From Bacillus sp. ISL-41 (GTDB lineage: Bacteria; Bacillota; Bacilli; Bacillales; Cytobacillaceae): a stretch of DNA of 64,000 bases. Under the pieces are notes generated by a model. It had not been told where the DNA came from and made no database searches. It worked only from the letters and a program-made list of their open reading frames with translations. Position numbers and translations under genes: made by a program. Shown one piece after another: positions 9,179 to 17,245 of this stretch. Position 1 is the stretch's first letter. Each line of letters starts with the position of its first letter. The stretch lies in the NCBI RefSeq assembly GCF_018613235.1, contig NZ_JAGGQP010000032.1, forward strand, positions 1 to 64,000, read 5' to 3'.

Positions 9179-9360
9179 GCTCTTTTCTCAAACTTTGCTG
9201 CTAGTGACTACAAAATTTAATTGAATGACCAATGTTTCACTACAAATTTAAAGTTTTTCATGAGAAAAGAGCTTGCAAACTTAATACCGACCTACAAATT
9301 GTCTTTTAATCACGTTAAAATCGGCTTTAGGATTTTAACAACAATCTTACGAAAACAGCC
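9179..9360 (-). repeat. ~180 bp structured element, copy 2 (upstream of phoP)
   Basis: Inverted counterpart of 6390-6569. Its inner end (GGCTCTTTTCTCAAACTTTG) is 40 bp from the phoP start codon and its outer end is CGAAAACAGCC. It contains the hairpin arms GCTCTTTTCTCA and TGAGAAAAGAGC. It fills most of the 318 bp between phoP and the MaoC-like gene, so the phoPR promoter must lie in or beside it. Confidence 0.8.
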
Positions 9361-9429
9361 TTCATCCAATAGCTCTATTTACATTATAATATCAATCCAA
9401 CAGGTAAAATCAAATTTAAAACTAAAAGA

Positions 9430-9450
9430 GATGCACAAATATTGTGCATC
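9430..9450 (-). terminator. Terminator after the MaoC-like gene
   Basis: GATGCACAA/TTGTGCATC stem with a 3 nt loop, followed on the minus strand by TCTTTTAG. Confidence 0.65.
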
Positions 9451-9458
9451 CCAAAAGT

Positions 9459-9935
9459 TTAAAAGTTTTCTAGTGCTTTACCATCCATACGCTGGACGGG
9501 GTATGGAGGACAGACGAGCAGTTTCCCCTTTACAACTGTCTCATCCTCTTCATTTTTTCCGATAATCGTAATCTCAACATTATGCTTGCTTTTGATCACT
9601 TCAGTTACTTCAAAAAAGAATTGGACTGTTCCATAATGGTAAACTGGCTTAACATACTCAATATCCTGTTTCAGAATATGGCTTCCTGGTCCTGGCAGAT
9701 ACTTTGAAACAGCCGAAGTGATGATTCCATTCAGCATGATTGCTGGAACTATAGGCTTTTCATATGGTGTCTGTGACGCATAATCATGCTGGATATATAA
9801 AGGATTCGCATCATTCGTCAATCCCAGATACAACAGGAGATCTTTGTCCTCGATTTTTTCTGTTAAAGTCAATTTTTCTCCGACAGTGATTTCTTCTATT
9901 TTCCTGCCAAGCTTACGTTTTCTTCCAAGCAGCAT
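9459..9935 (-). CDS. MaoC/hotdog-fold dehydratase-like protein
   Basis: Protein of 158 aa with the hotdog fold of (R)-specific enoyl-CoA hydratases. The segment GLTNDANPLYIQHDYA matches the hydratase motif (D-x-NPxH), but the usual His is replaced by Tyr, with His two residues later, so activity is uncertain. The region around KPIVPAIMLNGIITSAVSKYL fits the hydratase lid helix. It sits between mdh and phoP, where B. subtilis has no gene, and is separated from mdh by a terminator and an emptied MITE, so it is probably transcribed by itself. The substrate is unknown; a role in fatty acyl-CoA metabolism is inferred from the family only. Confidence 0.85.
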   Translation of the reverse strand: MLLGRKRKLGRKIEEITVGEKLTLTEKIEDKDLLLYLGLTNDANPLYIQHDYASQTPYEKPIVPAIMLNGIITSAVSKYLPGPGSHILKQDIEYVKPVYHYGTVQFFFEVTEVIKSKHNVEITIIGKNEEDETVVKGKLLVCPPYPVQRMDGKALENF

Positions 9936-10001
9936 AGCATTTACCCCTTTGCAATAGAAGTTCTGATCCCAAGTTCATATACTTTATAAACTGTGTAAAA
10001 A

Positions 10002-10023
10002 AATCGGGGAATATTCCCCGATT
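10002..10023 (-). terminator. Bidirectional terminator hairpin after mdh
   Basis: Perfect palindrome AATCGGGGAAT/ATTCCCCGATT flanked by runs of seven or more A or T on both sides. It lies downstream of mdh on the minus strand. Confidence 0.85.
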
Positions 10024-10029
10024 TTTTTT

Positions 10030-10111
10030 GCTGTGTTAGGTAGGCTGTTGATTTCCGTTCCAGGCGCTTCAATCAACAGGACAAAATAATAACAATTAAA
10101 CTTTAACACAG
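10030..10111. repeat. Internally deleted copy of the MITE-like element
   Basis: Outer ends GCTGTGTTA and TTAACACAGC enclose CTGTTGATTTCCGTTCCAGG joined almost directly to AATCAACAG. Compared with 3779-4083 and 33060-33250, everything between GCGCTTC and CAATCAACAGG is missing. It lies between mdh and its terminator. Confidence 0.75.
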
Positions 10112-10137
10112 CCTATTTACTAGTAATCTTTTATCGA

Positions 10138-11076
10138 TTAAGCAAGTACTGCCATGACGTTGCGGACAGCTTCTGCAGACTTATCAAGCGCTGCTTTTTC
10201 TTCTGCAGTCAATTCAAGCTCGATTACTTTCTCGATACCTCCTGCTCCAAGGATTGTTGGAACACCAAGGTAGATGCCTTCGTATCCATACTCTCCTTCT
10301 AGATAGGCAATAGAAGGCAATACACGTCGCTGATCTTTCAAGATTGCTTCGCACATTTCAACCAAAGAAGCCGCTGGCGCATAGTAAGCGCTGCCATTCC
10401 CAAGAAGGTTGACGATTTCGCCGCCGCCTTTGCGGGTGCGTTCAACGATAGCATCCAGGCGATCTTTTGGAATAAGTGTTTCAAGAGGAATGCCTCCTGC
10501 ATATGAATAACGCACAAGTGGAACCATGTCATCGCCATGGCCTCCAAGAACGAAACCTGTTACGTCCTTAACTGACAGGTTTAATTCCTGGGCAACAAAA
10601 GTACGAAAACGGGCAGTATCCAATACTCCCGATTGGCCGATTACGCGATTTTTAGGAAAGCCCGACTCTTTGAAAATAGTGTATGTCATCGCATCGACCG
10701 GATTAGTCAATACAACGATGAAACTTTCAGGAGAGTGCTTGGCGATTTCCTGGGCTACACTTTTCATGATTTTTTGGTTCGTCTGGACTAGGTCATCACG
10801 GCTCATGCCAGGTTTGCGTGCAATACCAGCTGTTACAACAACGATGTCTGAGCCTTTCGTATCTTCATAGCTGGAAGTACCGGTAATGTTAGCGTCAAAA
10901 CCCTGGACTGGGCTCGCTTCAAGCATATCAAGCGCTTTACCCTTTGTAGGGTTTTCCATTTGCGGGATATCGACTAATACTACATCCCCTAGTTCCTTCT
11001 GTGCTAGCAAGAATGCTGTTGTTGCTCCTGTGAATCCTCCACCAATGACTGAAATCTTTTTGCGTTTCAATGACAT
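10138..11076 (-). CDS. mdh: Malate dehydrogenase (NAD)
   Basis: TCA-cycle enzyme that interconverts malate and oxaloacetate. The 312 aa protein has an N-terminal Rossmann motif ([15 protein letters not shown]), the substrate-binding loop with [10 protein letters not shown] and the catalytic His in [11 protein letters not shown]. The length is normal for Bacillus LDH-like malate dehydrogenases. It is the last gene of the citZ-icd-mdh cluster, 90 bp after icd. A hairpin in that gap (11130-11156) could trim or attenuate the message. A GAGGAGG-type Shine-Dalgarno precedes the ATG. Confidence 0.97.
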   Translation of the reverse strand: MSLKRKKISVIGGGFTGATTAFLLAQKELGDVVLVDIPQMENPTKGKALDMLEASPVQGFDANITGTSSYEDTKGSDIVVVTAGIARKPGMSRDDLVQTNQKIMKSVAQEIAKHSPESFIVVLTNPVDAMTYTIFKESGFPKNRVIGQSGVLDTARFRTFVAQELNLSVKDVTGFVLGGHGDDMVPLVRYSYAGGIPLETLIPKDRLDAIVERTRKGGGEIVNLLGNGSAYYAPAASLVEMCEAILKDQRRVLPSIAYLEGEYGYEGIYLGVPTILGAGGIEKVIELELTAEEKAALDKSAEAVRNVMAVLA

Positions 11077-11129
11077 AAGGCTTCCTCCTCAGAACGAATA
11101 TATTTTTAAAAATATATGTTATTTATGTA

Positions 11130-11156
11130 AAGGCTATCCTTATAAAGGATAGCCTT
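11130..11156 (-). terminator. Intercistronic hairpin between icd and mdh
   Basis: AAGGCTATCC/GGATAGCCTT, a 10 bp stem with a 7 nt loop. Only three T follow on the minus strand, so it is a weak terminator or an RNA-stabilising hairpin. Confidence 0.5.
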
Positions 11157-11166
11157 CCGCACATTT

Positions 11167-12435
11167 TTAGCCCATGTTCTTGATCAGTTCATCACCGAAC
11201 TCAGAAGTCTTGACTTCTGTAGCGCCATCCATCAAACGAGCAAAGTCATATGTTACAACCTTTGAAGCAATTGACTTCTCCATAGACTTGACGATCAGGT
11301 TCGCTGCTTCAGTCCAGCCAAGGTGCTCAAGCAGAAGTACGCCTGAAAGGATAACTGAAGATGGGTTAACTTTATCTAAACCAGCATATTTAGGAGCAGT
11401 ACCATGAGTAGCTTCGAAAATAGCGTGGCCAGTTTCATAGTTGATGTTCGCTCCAGGAGCGATACCGATACCGCCTACCTGTGCTGCAAGTGCATCAGAA
11501 ATGTAGTCTCCGTTAAGGTTCATTGTTGCAACAACATCGAACTCTTTCGGACGTGTAAGGATCTGCTGAAGGAAGATATCTGCAATCGCATCTTTAACGA
11601 TGATCTTGCCAGCAGCCTCTGCGTCAGATTGAGCTTTATTCGCTGCATCTGTACCCTGTTCATCTTTAATCTTGTCATACTGAGCCCAAGTGAATACCTT
11701 ATCCCCGAATTCCTTTTCAGCAAGTTCATAACCCCAGTTTTTGAACGCGCCTTCTGTGAATTTCATGATATTGCCTTTATGTACAAGCGTTACTGATTTA
11801 CGGCCTTCAGTGATGGCGTAATTGATCGCTGAACGTACAAGGCGCTCTGTTCCTTCTTTGGAAACAGGCTTGATACCAAGACCTGAAGTTTCAGGGAAAC
11901 GGATTTTGTTTACACCCATTTCATTTTGCAGGAATTCAAGAAGTTTCTTAGCTTCATCAGATCCGCTTGCATACTCGATACCAGCATAGATATCTTCAGT
12001 GTTTTCACGGAAAATAACCATGTCAGTGTCTTGCGGGCGTTTTACCGGAGAAGGAACACCTTCGAACCAGCGGACAGGACGCAGGCATACGAATAGATCC
12101 AATTCCTGGCGCAATGCAACGTTAAGGGAACGGATTCCGCCGCCGATAGGTGTTGTTAAAGGTCCTTTAATCGCGATTAAGTACTCATTGATTAACTCTA
12201 AAGTTTCGCTTGGCAGCCACTCACCAGTCTGGTTGAATGCCTTTTCTCCAGCAAAAACTTCTTTCCAGACAATTTTGCGCTCACCCTTGTATGCTTTTTC
12301 AACAGCAGCATCAAGAACGCGGACAGAAGCTGCCCAGATGTCAGGACCTGTACCGTCACCTTCGATAAAAGGAACGATTGGATTGTTTGGTACGTTTAAT
12401 ACTCCATCTTTAACTGTGATTTTTTCACCTTGCAT
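11167..12435 (-). CDS. icd: Isocitrate dehydrogenase (NADP)
   Basis: TCA-cycle enzyme that oxidises isocitrate to 2-oxoglutarate and yields NADPH. The 422 aa protein shows GDGTGPDIW at the N terminus, the substrate loop around [20 protein letters not shown], with the phosphorylatable-type Ser, and [12 protein letters not shown]. The C-terminal [20 protein letters not shown] and [17 protein letters not shown] bind metal and NADP. ATG at 12435 is preferred over an in-frame upstream codon because GGAGGGAGA lies just before it. It is part of the citZ-icd-mdh cluster. Confidence 0.97.
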   Translation of the reverse strand: MQGEKITVKDGVLNVPNNPIVPFIEGDGTGPDIWAASVRVLDAAVEKAYKGERKIVWKEVFAGEKAFNQTGEWLPSETLELINEYLIAIKGPLTTPIGGGIRSLNVALRQELDLFVCLRPVRWFEGVPSPVKRPQDTDMVIFRENTEDIYAGIEYASGSDEAKKLLEFLQNEMGVNKIRFPETSGLGIKPVSKEGTERLVRSAINYAITEGRKSVTLVHKGNIMKFTEGAFKNWGYELAEKEFGDKVFTWAQYDKIKDEQGTDAANKAQSDAEAAGKIIVKDAIADIFLQQILTRPKEFDVVATMNLNGDYISDALAAQVGGIGIAPGANINYETGHAIFEATHGTAPKYAGLDKVNPSSVILSGVLLLEHLGWTEAANLIVKSMEKSIASKVVTYDFARLMDGATEVKTSEFGDELIKNMG

Positions 12436-12525
12436 GTTATTCTCTCCCTCCAAAATCCTCATTCATTAACAGAATCAAAGGTTAGCAGGCTAAGTTGCCA
12501 CTAACCTTGCACACGGAAATATCAG

Positions 12526-12562
12526 GCACCCTTTTCACCTATTAAGGAGCTGAAAAGGGTGC
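12526..12562 (-). terminator. Intercistronic hairpin between citZ and icd
   Basis: GCACCCTTTTCA pairs with TGAAAAGGGTGC around a 13 nt loop. No T run follows, so this is more likely an RNA processing or stability element than a strong terminator. Confidence 0.45.
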
Positions 12563-12635
12563 TTGAATTTCCTTACTCTCCTATTACAGCAATTTTTCAC
12601 TAAAAAGTAAAATATTGCTCCTCTATCTCTTTAAA

Positions 12636-13751
12636 TTATCTCATTTCAATAGCAACATATTCCTGTTTGCCAGGGCCTGTATAATCAGCACGAGGGCGGA
12701 TCAGTCGGTTATTGTCATACTGCTCAAGGATATGCGCAAGCCATCCAGATACACGGCTTACAGCAAAGATTGGCGTAAACAGGTCATGATCGATGCCAAG
12801 GCTGTGGTATACAGATGCCGAGTAGAAGTCAACATTCGGCGGAAGGTTCTTCTCGCCTGTCACGATTTCTTCAATCTTTGTGGACATTTCGTACCAGTGA
12901 GGTTCACCAGTCAGTCCAGTCAGCCTCTTGGACATTTCTCTCAAATGCTTCGCACGCGGATCGCCCAGACGATATACGCGGTGTCCAAAGCCCATGATTT
13001 TTTCCTTGTTCGCAAGCTTTCCACGGATTGCCGGCTCTACATTATCAAGAGTGCCGATTTCTGTCAGCATCTTCATAACTGCCTCATTTGCTCCTCCGTG
13101 AAGAGGTCCTTTCAATGCACCGATCGCTGCTGTGACTCCAGAATACACATCAGACAGAGTCGCAACACATACACGGGCTGTGAATGTTGAAGCATTAAGT
13201 TCATGGTCAGCATGAAGGACTAATGCCTTGTTCATTGCTTCTACTGCTATTTCATCAGGCTCTTCCCCAGTCAGCATGTATAGGAAGTTAGCCGCGAAAT
13301 TAAGGTCTTCTCTTGGCGCGATAGGCTCAAGACCCTTTCTTACTCTTGCGAAAGCAGTAACGATAGCCGGCATCTTAGCCTGCAGGCGGATCGCCTTGCG
13401 ATAATTAGATTCTTTTTCCATCACATCAGCTTCATCATCGTACAATCCTAAAAGAGATACAGCTGAGCGAACTGCAGCCATCGGATGGACTTTGTCAATC
13501 GGGTACATCTTGAAATGTTCCAGTACTTCTTTTGGCAAAGCTGCATTCTCTGCAAGCTGCTTCTTCAATTCGTCCAATTCTGCCGCTGTAGGAAGCTTGC
13601 GGTGCCATAATAAGTAAATCACTTCTTCGAAACTAGCATTTTCTGCTAGATCGTCAATGTCATAGCCTACATAAGTCAGCGTGTCATCGATAATAGAGCT
13701 GATAGAAGATGTTGTTGCCACTACCCCTTCAAGACCACGTGTTACTGTCAT
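12636..13751 (-). CDS. citZ: Citrate synthase
   Basis: Condenses acetyl-CoA and oxaloacetate to citrate, the first step of the TCA cycle. The 371 aa protein starts MTVTRGLEGVVA. It carries the catalytic His regions LHADHELNASTF and GPLHGGANEAV, with MGFGHRVYRLGDPRA and DFYSASVYHSLGI. ATG at 13751 is preferred to the in-frame codon 33 bp upstream because AAAGGAGAG lies 8 nt before it, and the protein then has the usual length. It is the first gene of citZ-icd-mdh, so its upstream region should hold the cluster promoter. Confidence 0.97.
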   Translation of the reverse strand: MTVTRGLEGVVATTSSISSIIDDTLTYVGYDIDDLAENASFEEVIYLLWHRKLPTAAELDELKKQLAENAALPKEVLEHFKMYPIDKVHPMAAVRSAVSLLGLYDDEADVMEKESNYRKAIRLQAKMPAIVTAFARVRKGLEPIAPREDLNFAANFLYMLTGEEPDEIAVEAMNKALVLHADHELNASTFTARVCVATLSDVYSGVTAAIGALKGPLHGGANEAVMKMLTEIGTLDNVEPAIRGKLANKEKIMGFGHRVYRLGDPRAKHLREMSKRLTGLTGEPHWYEMSTKIEEIVTGEKNLPPNVDFYSASVYHSLGIDHDLFTPIFAVSRVSGWLAHILEQYDNNRLIRPRADYTGPGKQEYVAIEMR

Positions 13752-14123
13752 ACTCAATCTCTCCTTTGTAGTTAATTTCCCCATATCCCATTTTGTCTGT
13801 ATGTTGGATTGCTGTTAAAAACAGCGATATCAGAAAATAGAAATTTCTGACACTTTATACGAAAAGCCGGACCATTCGCCGGCGACAGACCGATTTCAGC
13901 CGAAATGCCATTATATGATGCTATGGGTATCGAGCGCTTGCTCAGGCAACCGGCAAAAAGAAAATGCTTACATTTTGTTAAATAAAAAAACCGTGGATTC
14001 TCACTCCATCCCCAGGCCTATGTAGAGGGATGGAAGCAGTTACAAGTCCTATTATAAACAATTATCTGACATTTGTGAATGAAAACAACTTAAATCAATA
14101 TAAAATATTATTTTACAAAAAGG
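13752..14123. other. Gap upstream of citZ, no gene seen
   Basis: The stretch of 372 bp between citZ and the DUF441 gene has no plausible reading frame. It contains small GC-rich dyads (GCCGG...CCGGC at about 13868-13885 and CCATCCC...GGGATGG near 14012-14035). It must include the citZ promoter. I could not pick out a convincing CcpC or CcpA site. Confidence 0.5.
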
Positions 14124-14582
14124 CTATTTAAAGAATTCAAAGATTTTCATAGCTGCAAATGCGATACCTGCACCAATCAAAGGGCCTACTGCTACTCCTT
14201 TGAATAATGAAACGGCCAAAATTGTTCCCAGTACAAGTGCAGTTGTTATATGGGGATCTTCAGCCAGCAAGGTGACCCCGCCTTTTGCAAGCAGAGCAAC
14301 TGCCATTCCTGAAATCAGAGCGATCCATGCATAAGGTGACTTGAAAGCACCGCCTAAATCTTTGAAGCCGATATCACCACTGGCGATTGGTGCCAGGACA
14401 GCAATAGTGATTACCGTTACACCCCAGTTAATACCCTTTCCCTGCAGCAGCGAAAATGTCTTGGCTTCAAATCCGGCAATCTTCATCACAATCAGGACCA
14501 GCACCGCAAAGATTAGTGATTGGTTTTTCGCCAGAAAAGCGATCGCCAATAAAGTTAGTAAAAAAAGCATAGGCTCTAGCAT
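14124..14582 (-). CDS. ytwI: DUF441 family integral membrane protein (YtwI-like)
   Basis: Protein of 152 aa made almost wholly of membrane helices, with four to five hydrophobic segments and Gly-rich loops (LAPIASGDIGF, VAVGPLIGAG). DUF441 has no established function. The assignment to YtwI rests on size, family and position next to citZ and ytvI. GAAGGATG precedes the ATG. It is divergent from ytvI. Confidence 0.85.
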   Translation of the reverse strand: MLEPMLFLLTLLAIAFLAKNQSLIFAVLVLIVMKIAGFEAKTFSLLQGKGINWGVTVITIAVLAPIASGDIGFKDLGGAFKSPYAWIALISGMAVALLAKGGVTLLAEDPHITTALVLGTILAVSLFKGVAVGPLIGAGIAFAAMKIFEFFK

Positions 14583-14717
14583 AATTTTGTCATCCTTCCA
14601 CGGTTAAAACTATTGTAACATAATTAAAAATATTACACCAAACAAGTAGGGTTTAGATTAATGCACCTGCTGATTATACGCCTCAGGTGTTTGTTTAAAT
14701 TCGATTTTTTTTATATG

Positions 14718-14851
14718 GGCGGTTTCCGTAAACTTTGCAGCTTTCGCAATCCATGTTATGACTCTTTTACGCATTTAAGTTCGGAAGTCTCCTCTAAAAG
14801 AGCCAAGCTGCTTTTAACAATGAGGATGCAGGATCTTTACGAAAAGCTACC
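14718..14851. repeat. Possible degenerate third copy of the phoPR-flanking element
   Basis: Ends GGCGGTTTCCGTAAA and TTTACGAAAAGCTACC resemble the outer ends of 6390-6569. Internal CTCTTTTACGCA and CTAAAAGAG resemble its inner arms. The middle is not alignable by eye. It lies in the 529 bp divergent gap between the DUF441 gene and ytvI; the rest of the gap is AT-rich and holds no gene. Confidence 0.35.
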
Positions 14852-15111
14852 TTAATAAAGTAAATTTAATTATTCATAATTCCTTTTTCATTGGCGATAA
14901 GGATGCCAGGATTTCATTAGAAAACAAGATCCAATCCTGAATCAGGTCATAAACGGGATATTTTAGACTTTAAAGGATTTTTAAAAAATAAATCGAATCT
15001 TTTAAAAAGGAAAGCCGTATATTTTAGGTAATTTTCAGGACTGGCTTCAAAATTTTAAGATATGCAAAAAGTACCGGCAACCAGTTGGCCATTCCAAAAG
15101 GAGGAACCTGT

Positions 15112-16239
15112 TTGAATCCCGTATACCTTTATAGAACATTGCGTTTCATTTTTGTCATCGGTGCCGTTGTGGCCGGCGCGTTTGCACTTTTTTTCATTTC
15201 CAAGGTAACTTATCCATTCATCATCGGCTTCCTGATTGCCTTTATGATGAATCCGCTCGTCAATTTCTTCCAGACACAGGCAAAAATGCCAAGAGCCCTG
15301 GCAGTATTCATTTCCCTTTTGCTGATAATGCTGTTGTTCGCAGGATTGGTCACATTGCTTGTGGTGGAAATTGCTTCGGGTGCAGAATACCTTGCGAAAG
15401 TAGTCCCTGAACATCTGATTACCCTGATTGATTATATTGAACATTTATTTGCCGCTCAACTCATACCCATTTACAACCAGCTAACCGGTATGTTCCAAAG
15501 CCTTGAGTCAGGCCAGCAGGATACCATAATGGATAATATCCAGAATGTGGGCGCCACCATCGGAACAACGGCTGGGAATTTTATCAAGGACTTTTTTGAA
15601 AAAATCCCTAACATTCTGTCATGGTTCCCGAACGCAGCAACTGTCCTCATTTTCTCGCTGCTGGGTACTTTCTTTATAAGTAAGGACTGGTATAGATTAT
15701 CATCAATGGGCACTAAGCTTTTGCCTAATCGCGCAAGGACAAGCAGCAAGACTGTTTTTGACGATTTAAAAAAAGCCTTATTCGGATTTGTCAGGGCTCA
15801 GGCAACATTGGTTTCAATCACTACCGTCATCATTCTGATTGGTTTGCTGATCCTTCGTATCGATTATGCCATCACGATTGCTCTGGTTACCGGTATAGTC
15901 GATATCATTCCCTATCTCGGTACAGGTGCGGTTTTCGTCCCGTGGATTATCTATGAGGCGATTGCCGGCGAGATGAGTACAGCAATCGGGTTAGGTATTT
16001 TGTATGTTGTTGTATTGGTCCAGAGACAGATAATGGAGCCGAAAATTCTTTCATCAAGCATAGGCCTAGATCCGCTGGCGACCTTGATCGCTCTGTTCGT
16101 CGGCTTCAAGACCATCGGCTTCCTTGGACTCATCGTCGGTCCAGTCATCCTGGTGATTTTCAATACCCTTCAGCGCGCGAATGTATTCCAGGATATTTGG
16201 ACATTCATCAAGGGCAAAGACGAAATTATTGTTAAATAA
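15112..16239 (+). CDS. ytvI: AI-2E family transporter (YtvI)
   Basis: Polytopic membrane protein of 375 aa of the AI-2E/PerM family. An N-terminal helix pair, a soluble central segment and a C-terminal group of about five helices are visible (GLLILRIDYAITIALVTGI, DIIPYLGTGAVFVPWIIYEA). TTG at 15112 is chosen because AAAAGGAGG ends 8 nt before it; the upstream in-frame ATG at 15085 would put that site inside the gene. The sporulation link of the YtvI subfamily is a name-based annotation, and the cargo is unknown. It is a single-gene unit closed by the terminator at 16292. Confidence 0.88.
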   Translation: MNPVYLYRTLRFIFVIGAVVAGAFALFFISKVTYPFIIGFLIAFMMNPLVNFFQTQAKMPRALAVFISLLLIMLLFAGLVTLLVVEIASGAEYLAKVVPEHLITLIDYIEHLFAAQLIPIYNQLTGMFQSLESGQQDTIMDNIQNVGATIGTTAGNFIKDFFEKIPNILSWFPNAATVLIFSLLGTFFISKDWYRLSSMGTKLLPNRARTSSKTVFDDLKKALFGFVRAQATLVSITTVIILIGLLILRIDYAITIALVTGIVDIIPYLGTGAVFVPWIIYEAIAGEMSTAIGLGILYVVVLVQRQIMEPKILSSSIGLDPLATLIALFVGFKTIGFLGLIVGPVILVIFNTLQRANVFQDIWTFIKGKDEIIVK

Positions 16240-16291
16240 GGCTATCGTCAGTCTGAATGATGCGACCTGAAATCAAACGCTTATACTAAAA

Positions 16292-16317
16292 AACGCCAAC
16301 CGATAGGGGTTGGCGTT
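16292..16317 (+). terminator. Terminator after ytvI
   Basis: AACGCCAACC/GGTTGGCGTT stem with a 6 nt loop, followed by TTTTTCTATTT on the plus strand. Confidence 0.88.
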
Positions 16318-16322
16318 TTTCT

Positions 16323-16447
16323 ATTTGTCTAGCTTCAGCGCCTACCCCTCGAGTCACTTCGGTCCGCCCAATGAAGTCAAAGAAACGACTTCACTGAGCG
16401 GCCCTCCAGTGCTTGTCTGGGCTGACCAAGGCGCTTGCGCTTTTCTA
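16323..16447 (-). repeat. BOX-like dispersed hairpin element, inverted copy
   Basis: Reverse-complement copy of the element at 94-216 and 31361-31477, full length, inserted between the ytvI terminator and the end of fxsA. It keeps both dyads. Confidence 0.85.
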
Positions 16448-16449
16448 AG

Positions 16450-16836
16450 TTAACGAATGACTTTGATCGTACCTTTATCTATCCAGTTACGGAATAATTT
16501 CAGCATTAATGCCTTGAAAAACTTCCTGGTCGGTGGTGCCAGTAGTAAAAATCCGAGAGTGTCAGTAATGAAGCCCGGAGTAAGAAGAAGGGTACCGCCG
16601 ACGAGAATGCTCACCCCATCCAGGATGACATCTCCGGGCATCATGCCTCTGCTTAACTGGTCCTGAGTTCTTCTTATCGTTTCCAAACCCTGCTGCTTCG
16701 CCAAAAAAGCCCCGAGGAAACCTGTAAGGACGATGAGCAGAATCGTCGGCCATATGCCGATTGTTTGACCTGAAAGAAGCAGGATCCCTATCTCAGCAGC
16801 CGGAACAATAACTAAAAATAAAAAAATATATTTCAT
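16450..16836 (-). CDS. fxsA: FxsA family membrane protein
   Basis: Small membrane protein of 128 aa with helices at about 1-22, 26-45 and 70-95, and a basic tail (FRNWIDKGTIKVIR). E. coli FxsA (suppressor of phage exclusion) is the family name-giver; the role in Bacillus is unknown. ATG at 16836 has GAGGTGG just upstream, and the open frame beyond it has no Shine-Dalgarno. It lies downstream of pyk, as in B. subtilis (ytzA), but a terminator and repeat remnants separate the two. Confidence 0.88.
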   Translation of the reverse strand: MKYIFLFLVIVPAAEIGILLLSGQTIGIWPTILLIVLTGFLGAFLAKQQGLETIRRTQDQLSRGMMPGDVILDGVSILVGGTLLLTPGFITDTLGFLLLAPPTRKFFKALMLKLFRNWIDKGTIKVIR

Positions 16837-17031
16837 TCTCCACCTCAATGTTTTGGAATAGCGTGTCCTTCTATTATACGTGCCGGGATGGCGAGAATAC
16901 AATAATATGATTGCTGGAGATTTGTAATGAGAAGAACGAGTGAAGATATAAAGCATGACTGAACCTGGATTGCTCGAATTCGGACATCGAGCATGTTTAC
17001 ACGCTGCATTGTTTGAACTTGATTCTACTTT

Positions 17032-17113
17032 TGACAGCTTTTCATCGTTTTCTGTGAAACCTGTCTGAACTTAATGTGTCATCTACAGCCTTGAGCCGAA
17101 CACAACCCGTTGT
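17032..17113. repeat. Degenerate 52 bp repeat units of the TGACAG family
   Basis: A unit at 17032 has TTGACAGCTT and, 29 bp later, CTGTCTGAAC, exactly the spacing of the large array at 28805-29428. A second, decayed unit begins 52 bp downstream at 17084 (TACAGCCTTGAG). It lies in the 409 bp gap between pyk and fxsA. No gene is seen there. Confidence 0.6.
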
Positions 17114-17196
17114 GGTAACTTCGAAGGGACATTTCAGGCATGATCAGATTCGGTTTTGTCTGCCCATAAGGTGCCTTCATTAATCCTCATAAATAA

Positions 17197-17224
17197 AGCG
17201 TGAAATCAAAGTTGATTTCACGCT
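17197..17224 (-). terminator. Terminator after pyk
   Basis: AGCGTGAAATCAA/TTGATTTCACGCT, a 13 bp perfect stem with a 2 nt loop, followed on the minus strand by TTATTTAT. It lies 21 bp beyond the pyk stop. Confidence 0.75.
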
Positions 17225-17245
17225 AAATTTGGAACTTATCTTAGA

